Source of the DNA: an uncultured Paracoccaceae bacterium
GTDB taxonomy: Bacteria; Pseudomonadota; Alphaproteobacteria; Rhodobacterales; Rhodobacteraceae
Assembly: GCA_937952085.1 (NCBI GenBank)
Contig: CALFYQ010000037.1
Location: 1 to 5,238, forward strand
Length of the DNA: 5,238 nt
Reading direction: 5' to 3'
The notes under the pieces: model-generated
Database searches by the model: none
Told to the model about the DNA's origin: nothing
The model's input: only the letters and a program-made list of their open reading frames with translations
In this document: positions 1 to 5,238 of the stretch, one piece after another
Position numbering within the stretch: the stretch's first letter is position 1
Layout: every line of letters starts with the position of its first letter
Program-made: the position numbers and the translations under genes

Positions 1-1
1 C

Positions 2-1720
2 ACCAACGGCCGCCTCGCGGCGACCGAGTTCTTCCCGGACTTCAACTTCCGCAGCAAGGTCCGCTACCGCCTCCGGGGCCTCGCCGAGAACGCGCCCTGG
101 CTGGTCGGCCTCGACCGGCAGAACACCACCGAATGGCAGGAATACGAGGGCAAGACCTTCCGGCGGATCAACCTCCTGCCGACGCCCTCGACCGGGCTCG
201 AGAACTACAAGGAATACTTCTCCAACCCGGCGCTCTTCTCCTCGATCGAGAACTCGCTCTTCATCGCCTCGATCAGCACTATCATCACGGTGACGATCGC
301 CTTCGGCTTCGCCTATGCGATGACGCGGAGCCTGATGCCCTTCAAGGGCGCGTTCCGGCTGATCGCGATGATGCCGATCCTGGTGCCCTCGCTCCTCCCC
401 GGCATCGCGCTCATCTACCTCTTCGGCAATCAGGGGATGCTGAAGGAGCTTCTGTTCGGAACCTCGATCTACGGCCCGCTCGGCATCGTGATCGGCTCGG
501 TCTTCTTCACCTTCCCGCATGCGCTGATCATCATCACCACCGCGCTCTCGCTGGCGGACCAGCGGCAATACGAGGCGGCGGAATCGCTCCGGGCCAGCAA
601 GTGGCGCACCTTCTGGACCGTCACCGCCCCCGGCGCCCGCTATGGCGTGATCTCGGCCGCCTTCGTCACCTTCACCCTCGTCATCACCGATTTCGGCCTG
701 CCGAAGGTGATCGGCGGGCAGTATGACGTGCTCGCCATCGACATCTACAAGCAGGTGATCGGCCAGCAGAACTTCGAGATGGGCGCCGTCGTCTCGGTGA
801 TCCTGCTGATCCCGGCGGTGATCGCCTTCGCCGCCGACCGCTGGATGCAGAAGAAGCAGGTCTCGCTCCTCTCAGCCAGGTCCGTCGCCTTCGAGCCGAA
901 GAAGGACCGGCGCTTCGAAGCCTTCTGCCTCGCCTGGTGCGGCCTCGTCGCCATCTTCATCCTCGGCATCATCCTCGTCTGCCAGTACGCCGCGCTGATC
1001 AAGTTCTGGCCCTACGATCTCAGCCTCAGCCTCAACAACTACGACTTCAACCGGATGGACGGCGGCGGCTGGGCCTCCTACTGGAACTCGATCGAGCTTG
1101 CGGCGCTGACCGCGCTCATCGGCACCGCAGTGATCTTCACCGGCGCCTACATGGTCGAGAAGATCGACGGCTTCGCCGCCGGCCGCGGGCTCTTCCAGTT
1201 TCTCGCGATGCTGCCGATGGCGGTGCCTGGGATGGTGCTCGGCCTCGCCTACATCTTCTTCTTCAACGAGCCGTCGAACCCGCTCAACCTGATCTACGGC
1301 ACGATGACGATCCTCGTCGTCTCCACCGTCACGCATTTCTACACGGTCGGGCACCTCACCGCGCTCACCGCGCTGAAGCAGATCGACGCAGAGTTCGAGC
1401 CGGTGGCGAGTTCGCTCCGGCAGCCCTTCCAAAAGCTCTTCTTCCGGGTGACGGCGCCGGTCTGCCTGCCGGCGATCCTCGACATCTCGATCTATCTCTT
1501 CGTCAACGCGATGACGACGGTCTCGGCCGTGGTGTTCATCTACTCGACCGACACCGCCCTCGCCTCCATCGCCGTCCTCAACATGGACGACGCGGGAGAC
1601 ATCGCGCCCGCCGCGGCGATGGGGATGATGATCTTCTACACCAACGCCGCGGCGCGCCTTCTGCATGCCGTCGCGACGCGGCGCGTGCTCAAGCGCACCC
1701 AGGCCTGGCGCACCCGGTAG
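2..1720 (+). CDS. Two-domain ABC transporter permease, 2-aminoethylphosphonate importer type (5' partial)
   Basis: This is an inner-membrane permease with two fused transport domains. The frame is open from base 2 to the TAG at 1718-1720, giving 572 visible residues; the start codon and probably the first membrane helix lie upstream. Residues 1-80 are hydrophilic and probably extracytoplasmic. Half 1 follows from about residue 82, with its EAA-type ATPase-contact loop at about 191-211 (EAAESLRASKWRTFW). A basic cytoplasmic linker (about 280-307) leads to half 2, with a second EAA-like loop at about 460-490 (FEPVASSLRQPFQKLFFRV). The segments AMLPMAVPGMVLGLAYIFFF, SIYLFVNAMTTVSAVVF and VLNMDDAGDIAPAAAMGMM match what I know of putative 2-aminoethylphosphonate permeases (PhnU2 type), which pair with a PhnT-like ATPase and PhnS-like binding protein. 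Those partners would be upstream. General iron(III) or thiamine permeases share the fold and are the main alternative, but the conserved second half favours phosphonate. The substrate is inferred. Confidence 0.9.
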   Translation, partial: TNGRLAATEFFPDFNFRSKVRYRLRGLAENAPWLVGLDRQNTTEWQEYEGKTFRRINLLPTPSTGLENYKEYFSNPALFSSIENSLFIASISTIITVTIAFGFAYAMTRSLMPFKGAFRLIAMMPILVPSLLPGIALIYLFGNQGMLKELLFGTSIYGPLGIVIGSVFFTFPHALIIITTALSLADQRQYEAAESLRASKWRTFWTVTAPGARYGVISAAFVTFTLVITDFGLPKVIGGQYDVLAIDIYKQVIGQQNFEMGAVVSVILLIPAVIAFAADRWMQKKQVSLLSARSVAFEPKKDRRFEAFCLAWCGLVAIFILGIILVCQYAALIKFWPYDLSLSLNNYDFNRMDGGGWASYWNSIELAALTALIGTAVIFTGAYMVEKIDGFAAGRGLFQFLAMLPMAVPGMVLGLAYIFFFNEPSNPLNLIYGTMTILVVSTVTHFYTVGHLTALTALKQIDAEFEPVASSLRQPFQKLFFRVTAPVCLPAILDISIYLFVNAMTTVSAVVFIYSTDTALASIAVLNMDDAGDIAPAAAMGMMIFYTNAAARLLHAVATRRVLKRTQAWRTR

Positions 1721-1729
1721 CGGGGGGCG

Positions 1730-2466
1730 TCAGGCCCGGCGGCGAAACCTCAGGCCGAAAAGCGAGGCGAGCGCCGCGACCGCGAGCGGCAGGCTCGCCG
1801 GCGCCGGCACCACGCCGACCGGCCCGGCCGGTTCGAGGTCGAAGCCGAAGCTGAAATCGCCGAAGGTCGCCAGCGTCTGGTCGCTCCGCCCGCTCAGCGG
1901 CGCGTGGACCAGAACGCCAAGCGCTGTCAGCCCTGAGAGGCTGAGCGAAGCCGTCGTCGAGACGCTGGGATCGAGTGTGTTGACGCCGGCGCGGAACGAA
2001 GCGATGGGTTCCGGTTCAGCAAGTCGTCCACCAGCAGGGACTGAACCTCGCCGAAGCCGTCGCCCCCCGTGATCGACACGTTCCCGACCGAAAGCGAAGC
2101 GCCGAGGATCGTGCGGGAGGTGATGGAGGTGACGGTGAAATCCCAGTCGATCGCGGAGTCCGTCAGGCCGAACACGTTCACCGCCGGCGAAACGGCGAAG
2201 TTGAGCGAGACGCTGTCGCCCGCGAGCGCGCCCGATACGAAGATCTCGTCCGGGTCGAAATCGAAGGGGAAGGCGCCGACCGTCCCCTGATCGACGAAGC
2301 CGTCGAAGCGGAGGTCGTCCACCGTCAGCGAGCCCCCGGCGTAAAGCTCCGACAGGGTGCAGCCCGTCGCCGAGGCGCAGCCGCTCGTCGATGTTGCGGC
2401 GATTGCCGGGCCCGTGCCGGCCAGGGCGGCGAGGGTTGCAAAACGTATCGCGGCCGCAAGGCGCAT
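1730..2466 (-). pseudogene. Secreted VPLPA/PEP-CTERM sorting-signal protein, frameshifted
   Basis: The ATG at 2464-2466 opens a signal peptide (MRLAAAIRFATLAALAG...AIAA) and follows a near-ideal ribosome site. The mature part contains SGCASATGCTLSELYAGG, then SLTVDDLRFDGF, then Ser/Thr/Gly-rich probable beta strands, a pattern I associate with uncharacterised PEP-CTERM proteins. The starting frame runs only to a TGA at 1927-1929 (179 aa), and its last 30 or so residues look like noise. In the neighbouring frame good coding resumes at about 2017 (EPEPIASFRAGVNTLD...) and runs to a TGA at 1730-1732. It ends in a textbook sorting tag: VPAPASLPL, a hydrophobic helix and RFRRRA. Start to stop spans 737 nt, one base short of 246 codons, so one missing base near 2020 (around residue 149-150) explains everything. 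The uninterrupted protein would be about 245 aa, handled by an exosortase and left at the cell surface. As read, the product would lack the tag. The lesion could be a true mutation or a sequence error. Confidence 0.82.
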
Positions 2467-2473
2467 GGCGTTT

Positions 2474-2480
2474 CCTCCTT
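2474..2480 (-). promoter_or_regulatory. Strong Shine-Dalgarno site of the sorting-signal protein gene
   Basis: On the minus strand AAGGAGG lies 7 nt upstream of the ATG at 2466, a nearly perfect anti-16S match at optimal spacing. It decides the start codon: a possible start further upstream at 2511 would put a hydrophilic, charged stretch before the signal peptide and has no comparable site. Confidence 0.85.
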
Positions 2481-2533
2481 GTTGCGTCGCTCGCCCCCTA
2501 TCACGGTCCATTGAGGCTTTCGATCCGACGCTG

Positions 2534-2539
2534 CGTCAA
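2534..2539 (-). promoter_or_regulatory. Possible -35 element (TTGACG) inside a small palindrome
   Basis: TTGACG on the minus strand matches five of six bases of the sigma-70 -35 consensus and lies about 68 nt upstream of the sorting-protein start. It overlaps the odd palindrome GACGC-T-GCGTC (2527-2537), which could serve as an operator half-site pair. No convincing -10 box follows at 16-19 nt (the best are CTCAAT or TCAATG), so this is only a candidate. Confidence 0.2.
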
Positions 2540-2565
2540 CCGCCCGCAACGCAACCCTGCCCCGC

Positions 2566-2606
2566 CGCCCGGCGCATAGCCTGCAAGGAGAGCAGGACGC
2601 CGGGCG
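2566..2606 (-). other. Large hairpin with anti-Shine-Dalgarno loop upstream of the sorting-protein gene
   Basis: Arms 2566-2574 and 2598-2606 pair over 9 perfect G/C base pairs. After an asymmetric internal loop (5 versus 1 nt), a second 5-bp stem (2580-2584 with 2592-2596) closes a 7-nt loop. In minus-strand RNA the loop reads UCUCCUU, of which CUCCUU is complementary to the AAGGAG of the ribosome site at 2474-2480. No U-run follows the hairpin, so it is not an intrinsic terminator. It would matter for translation only if the transcript starts upstream of it, which is unknown. Confidence 0.45.
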
Positions 2607-2628
2607 CCGCAGCTCCCGGCATGCGCGC

Positions 2629-2667
2629 AAGAAACCGGCGGCCCGGGGCGCCATCCCCGAGGCCGCC
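2629..2667 (-). terminator. Rho-independent terminator of the chemoreceptor gene
   Basis: Read on the minus strand, the hairpin begins 20 nt after the chemoreceptor stop codon. GGCGGCC (2661-2667) pairs with GGCCGCC (2637-2643), and CGGGG (2655-2659) pairs with CCCCG (2644-2648). One base (2660) is bulged and the loop is 6 nt, giving 12 G/C pairs. The stem is followed by GGTTTCTT (2636-2629), a short imperfect U-tract. It separates the chemoreceptor transcript from the sorting-protein gene downstream. Confidence 0.65.
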
Positions 2668-2687
2668 GTCAATTGCATCCGGGTGGA

Positions 2688-4118
2688 TCAGGCGGCGAGC
2701 GCCGGCTCCTCTTCCGCCTCACCCTCATCGGCGGCCGCCTCGCCGAGACGGAAGAACTCCACCGTCCGGCGCTGCTCGTTCGCCTGCCCCGCCAGGGTCG
2801 AGGCGACCGAGGCGGCGCGCCGCGCGGCGTCGGCATTGCCGTCGATCAGGCGGTTCAGCTCCTGCAGCGCGTCGTTGATCTGCTCGGCGCCGGTCGCCTG
2901 CTCCCGCGTCGCGGCGGAAATCTCCGAGACGAGCTCCGCCGTCCGGGAGATGTCCGGCGCAAGGCGCTCGATCCGGTTCGCCGCCTCGGTCGAGATCTCG
3001 AGCGAGCTGGCGGAGAGTTCGGAGATCTGCTGCGCCGCCGTCTCGCTCCGCTCCGCGAGCTTGCGTACCTCGCTGGCGACGACCGCGAAGCCGCGCCCGT
3101 GCTCGCCCGCGCGGGCCGCCTCGACGGCGGCGTTGAGGGCGAGAAGGTCCGTCTGCCGGGCGATCTCCTGCACGATCAGGATGCGCTCGACGATCTGACG
3201 CATCGCCTCGGTCGCCTTCGTCACCGCCGCGGAGCCGGCCTGCGCCTCCTTCGAGGCGGCCTGGGCGATGCGATCCGTCTCGCGGGCGTTCTCGGCCGTG
3301 CGGCTCAGATTGGCGGTGATCTCGTGCACCGCGCTAGAGGCGGATTGCGCCGCCCCGGCCTGCGACGCGCTGCCGGAGACGATCCGCCCCGCCGCGTCAT
3401 CCATCTCGCCGGCGCCGGCCGAGACGCTGGCCGCCGCCTGTCGCGCCGCGCCGAGCGTCCGGTTCAGCGAGGCCGACATGCGCGCGAAGGCCGCGCTCAG
3501 CCGATCATGCTCGGAGACAGGGCGCACCGTTTCGGAAAGGTCGCCTTCGGCGATGCGATCGGCGGTGCCGGCCATCCGGCCGAGATAGCGCGAGACGCCC
3601 TCGACATCGGCGAGGATGCCGCCAAGCTCGTCATTCGGCCGCCTGGCCGGCATGTCGAGCTCGGTCTTGCCGAGAGACAGGGCCTTCAGCGCCGCCACGA
3701 CGTCGCCGACGCTCCGCCCGAAGGCGCGCAGCATCGTCACGAGCACCACGGCGAGAACGAGCGTGACGAAGGCGCCGGCGCCGATCAGCTCCCAGCTTGC
3801 GCGCTGCTCCTCAGCGACCGCGTCGTCGAGGTCTGTCTTCACGTCCGAGATCATGTGCTCGGCCACGCCGTTGATGAAGCCGAGCCGCTTGCTGGCCGCG
3901 GCGAACCAGTCCGCCCCTTTCACGCCGCCGCCCGAGCCGGTCTCCCCGATCTCCGCGAGGGTCTTTCGCCAGGCCGATACCTGCTCGACCTCGGGCCCAC
4001 GAAGCGCCTCCTCCAGCGCCGCGCGGATGTCGGGCCGCGCCTGCATCGCAAAGCTTTCGAGCGCGATCTGCTCCTTGGTCAGGAACGTCCGATAGGACGC
4101 GAGCGTCGCCGCGCGCAC
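2688..4118 (-). CDS. C-terminal fragment: rest of sensor, membrane helix 2, HAMP and MCP signalling domain
   Basis: This is the open part after the internal stop; coding sequence in the same frame begins right after the TAA. The first possible start is the GTG at 4116-4118, with no good ribosome site, so translation on its own is doubtful. In fragment numbering, 1-105 is the end of the NIT domain and 111-130 is membrane helix 2. A HAMP domain follows (134-180, with the PNDELG turn), then a second HAMP-like unit (183-222, DRIAEGDLSE and SEHDRL). The signalling domain covers about 233-455. Its tip (IARQTDLLALNAAVEAARAG, then GRGFAVVASEVRKLAERS, about 320-359) is the highly conserved hairpin that binds CheW and CheA. 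Flanking Glu/Gln-rich helices would carry the methylated residues. The C-terminus (EFFRLGEAAADEGEAEEE) is acidic, with no NWETF-type CheR-binding pentapeptide visible. Confidence 0.75.
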   Translation of the reverse strand: MRAATLASYRTFLTKEQIALESFAMQARPDIRAALEEALRGPEVEQVSAWRKTLAEIGETGSGGGVKGADWFAAASKRLGFINGVAEHMISDVKTDLDDAVAEEQRASWELIGAGAFVTLVLAVVLVTMLRAFGRSVGDVVAALKALSLGKTELDMPARRPNDELGGILADVEGVSRYLGRMAGTADRIAEGDLSETVRPVSEHDRLSAAFARMSASLNRTLGAARQAAASVSAGAGEMDDAAGRIVSGSASQAGAAQSASSAVHEITANLSRTAENARETDRIAQAASKEAQAGSAAVTKATEAMRQIVERILIVQEIARQTDLLALNAAVEAARAGEHGRGFAVVASEVRKLAERSETAAQQISELSASSLEISTEAANRIERLAPDISRTAELVSEISAATREQATGAEQINDALQELNRLIDGNADAARRAASVASTLAGQANEQRRTVEFFRLGEAAADEGEAEEEPALAA

Positions 4119-4147
4119 GTCGCCGGCCGCCGCCTCGTTGAAGAGCT

Positions 4148-4164
4148 GCGCGCCTTAGGCGCGC
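4148..4164. repeat. Perfect 17-nt odd palindrome centred on the internal stop codon
   Basis: The plus strand reads GCGCGCCT-T-AGGCGCGC: two 8-nt arms that are exact reverse complements around a single central base. The TAA stop of the broken chemoreceptor gene occupies the centre (4155-4157 read on the minus strand). The symmetry does not extend into the flanks. Confidence 0.9.
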
Positions 4165-4724
4165 TCGAGCCCGCCGCTCTCCATCGCCTGCAGAAGAAGG
4201 GCGAAGGAACTCATGCTCATCGCGGCTTCATGATCGGGTATGACCTTGATGGCTTCGTAGACGGCCTCGATGCCCGCCGCCACTTCATGCGAGTAGAAGG
4301 AGACGAACTCCGCCGGTTTCATGGATGCGGCGTCGACGCCGTCGCGCGTCGCCGCGAGCCGCCCGGAGAGGGCCGCGATCGCGGCCGCCTCGGGCCAGAT
4401 CTCGGGCAGCTTTCCCTCAAAGTCCCCGTCGCTCAGGAACGCCCCGAAGTTCGAGATCACGCCGTCGGTTCTGGCGCGCTGCGCTTCGAGCGCGTCACGC
4501 GCGGCGGCGTCTCCGCCTGTCGATGCGTAAGCGACGGAACGGCCGCGCTCCGCCTGCAGCGCATGGATGACGGCGTTGATTTCCGCCGCGAAGGGCGCGG
4601 CCGCAGAGAGCCGTTCGACTTCCGCCGCCTTGCCGATGCGCTCGCTCGCGACATAGCCGAGCAAGGCGAGACCCGCCGAGAGCGGCAGGAAAGCGACTAG
4701 GCTCATTTTCCTTCTGAGGTTCAT
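4155..4724 (-). CDS. N-terminal fragment: membrane anchor plus first half of NIT sensor domain
   Basis: This is what would be translated if the TAA at 4155-4157 is real: 189 residues. A basic N-terminus (NLRRK) leads into a hydrophobic helix (LVAFLPLSAGLALLGYVA, about 9-26) that acts as an uncleaved anchor, with the remainder outside the membrane. Residues 53-68 (IHALQAERGRSVAYAS) match the first conserved helix of NIT domains, where LQxERG is characteristic. Residues 175-189 (ALLLQAMESGGLERA) match the second conserved motif, which normally continues into the next helix without a break. The fragment thus ends inside a helical bundle and would probably fold poorly. It has no signalling part. 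Confidence 0.7.
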   Translation of the reverse strand: MNLRRKMSLVAFLPLSAGLALLGYVASERIGKAAEVERLSAAAPFAAEINAVIHALQAERGRSVAYASTGGDAAARDALEAQRARTDGVISNFGAFLSDGDFEGKLPEIWPEAAAIAALSGRLAATRDGVDAASMKPAEFVSFYSHEVAAGIEAVYEAIKVIPDHEAAMSMSSFALLLQAMESGGLERA

Positions 4725-5184
4725 TGCGACGCCCCCATCATATTGTTCCGGGCGCGCGATGCCGCCGCGCCCCACTCCATGCAGGTGGATTGTCGTCCTG
4801 TGTCAGTCCGGCCGACGAACACGTCGCCACATGGCCCGCCCCGAAGGGCGCGGCGCGCGGCGCAGATCCCGCCAGACACGACGAAGCGCGGCCGCCAGCG
4901 CACCGGATCCCACCCTTGCTCCGGTCGCATCGGTCGCAGCCGCCCGAGCGCGCGGACCCTAGCCGCCCCGATCTGAACAAGTTCTCAACCGATCCGGCGT
5001 TTACCAATAAAAACAGCGATTTCGCGCCGGGATAGGGCGCTCCTACGCGTGGGCGCGACCCGTGGCAGCGCGCAGGCCCGTCGCCCGCCGCCGCCGCAGG
5101 GCGAAGCCGGCCCGGCCGGGAGGCCGCGCGCCGCCCGAACCGTCCCGGGCGCAACTCTGGAAGCGAACATCGAGTGGATGGGTT
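4725..5184. other. 460-bp gap without a supported gene
   Basis: No open frame here has recognisable protein character; those present are arginine/proline-rich readings of GC-rich DNA. The gap should hold the chemoreceptor promoter, but no clear one is visible. TATGAT (4737-4742, minus) resembles a -10 box but lies only 12 nt from the ATG, and CTGACA (4801-4806, minus) resembles a -35 box without a good -10 box. A relatively AT-rich patch (about 4972-5024) holds a terminator-like hairpin. The stretch 5030-5180 is extremely GC-rich and contains a 13-nt palindrome (CCGGCC-C-GGCCGG, 5107-5119). It is probably tRNA trailer and spacer. Confidence 0.6.
5006..5029 (-). terminator. Possible terminator downstream of the tRNA
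   Basis: On the minus strand CGGCG (5029-5025) pairs with CGCTG (5018-5014) across a 6-nt loop, including one G-U pair, and is followed directly by TTTTTATT (5013-5006). The U-run is good but the stem is only 5 bp. It lies about 155 nt after the tRNA 3' end, so it would leave a long trailer. Confidence 0.4.
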
Positions 5185-5238
5185 TGGTAGCGGAGGAGGG
5201 ACTTGAACCCCCGACACGCGGATTATGATTCCGCTGCT
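5185..5238 (-). tRNA. tRNA with CAU anticodon, most likely elongator tRNA-Met (5' part beyond window)
   Basis: The last 54 nt of the gene are visible, starting near tRNA position 23. The anticodon stem GCGGA/TCCGC closes the 7-nt loop ATCATAA, placing CAT (5225-5227 on the complement) at positions 34-36. A 5-nt variable loop (GTGTC), T stem GGGGG/CCCTC with loop TTCAAGT, acceptor 3' strand CTCCGCT, discriminator A and an encoded CCA follow. The initiator is ruled out because its anticodon stem has three consecutive G-C pairs (GGG/CCC) next to the loop. tRNA-Ile2, which also has a CAT gene anticodon, is not fully excluded without the 5' half. Elongator Met is favoured because this anticodon arm resembles the alphaproteobacterial one I remember. 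Confidence 0.9.

Larger units (their letters stand above)
2688..4724 (-). pseudogene. NIT-domain methyl-accepting chemotaxis protein interrupted by an in-frame stop
   Basis: Read through one TAA, this is a single complete transmembrane chemoreceptor of 678 codons ending at a TGA (2688-2690). The order is membrane helix 1 (about 7-27), NIT sensor domain (about 45-290), membrane helix 2 (about 313-332), two HAMP-like linkers and a methyl-accepting signalling domain (about 435-655). Codon 190 is TAA (4155-4157). Both sides are in the same frame and both carry NIT-family sequence (GLERA before, GAQLFN after), so this is a substitution within one gene and not two genes or a frameshift. I chose the ATG at 4722-4724 because MNLRRKMSLV gives the usual basic start before helix 1; a second ATG (4704-4706) is possible. 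The site upstream is only G-rich (GGGGG, 7 nt away). An intact receptor would signal through CheW and CheA; nitrate or nitrite as ligand is known for NIT domains generally and is only inferred here. A sequence error cannot be excluded. Confidence 0.85.

Noticed and set aside
872..1666. A 264-codon minus-strand open frame opposite the permease
   Set aside because: The product is composed almost entirely of Arg, Glu, Asp, His and Val. It is the mirror of membrane-protein codons and not a plausible protein.
1699..1708. CCAGGCCTGG palindrome at the end of the permease considered as a terminator for the opposing gene
   Set aside because: It has no loop and no T-run after it in either direction, and its bases are explained by coding sequence.
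4118..4155. Reading the chemoreceptor as two natural genes, a NIT membrane protein and a separate MCP
   Set aside because: The break falls inside one conserved NIT helix, the frame is the same on both sides, and the second part has no good ribosome site or first membrane helix.
2673..4700. A 675-codon open frame on the plus strand opposite the chemoreceptor
   Set aside because: Its protein is an Arg/Gly/His-rich reading with no recognisable domain. It is an antisense shadow created by the GC-rich codon usage of the chemoreceptor, which has clear family motifs on the other strand.
4737..4742. TATGAT considered as the -10 box of the chemoreceptor gene
   Set aside because: It is only 12 nt from the ATG, leaving almost no leader for the G-rich ribosome site, and the matching -35 position (GCGGCA) is poor.
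4975..4984. GAACAAGTTC palindrome considered as a LexA/SOS box
   Set aside because: The alphaproteobacterial LexA site is a spaced direct repeat (GTTC-N7-GTTC), which this is not, and no SOS-type gene is adjacent.
5185..5238. The tRNA considered as initiator tRNA-fMet
   Set aside because: The anticodon stem GCGGA/TCCGC lacks the three consecutive G-C pairs next to the loop that define initiators.

Overview
The window looks like chromosomal DNA from a high-GC alphaproteobacterium, most likely Rhodobacterales or a close relative. Three signs point there. Codon third positions are strongly G/C in every real gene. One protein ends in a VPLPA/PEP-CTERM-type exosortase sorting tag. The chemoreceptor signalling domain has the QTDLLALNA variant of the hairpin, which I associate with alphaproteobacteria. 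This placement is an inference from protein style, not a database match.

Layout: (1) bases 2-1720, plus strand, carry a two-domain ABC permease whose N-terminus is cut off by the window edge. It strongly resembles the putative 2-aminoethylphosphonate (phosphonate) importer permeases. (2) Bases 1730-2466, minus strand, carry a secreted protein with a signal peptide and a C-terminal exosortase sorting tag. Its reading frame is broken by one apparent missing base near 2020. It converges on the permease with only 9 bases between stop codons. (3) Bases 2467-2687 hold a strong ribosome binding site, a large hairpin whose loop is complementary to that site, and a good intrinsic terminator for the gene upstream. 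(4) Bases 2688-4724, minus strand, carry a NIT-domain methyl-accepting chemotaxis protein, interrupted by an in-frame TAA in the middle of its sensor domain. The TAA lies at the centre of a perfect 17-nt palindrome. (5) Bases 4725-5184 hold no gene I can support, only a weak terminator-like hairpin. (6) Bases 5185-5238, minus strand, are the 3' part of a tRNA with anticodon CAU, most likely elongator tRNA-Met.

The genes do not form one pathway. The permease would work with an ATPase and a binding protein, presumably upstream of the window, to import an organophosphonate. The chemoreceptor, if intact, would sense nitrate/nitrite or a similar ligand outside the membrane and control a CheA/CheW complex. 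The sorting-tag protein would depend on an exosortase encoded elsewhere. I see no convincing undescribed system. The most notable point is that two adjacent minus-strand genes are each broken by one small lesion while all their domain signatures remain. That suggests very recent inactivation or sequence errors.
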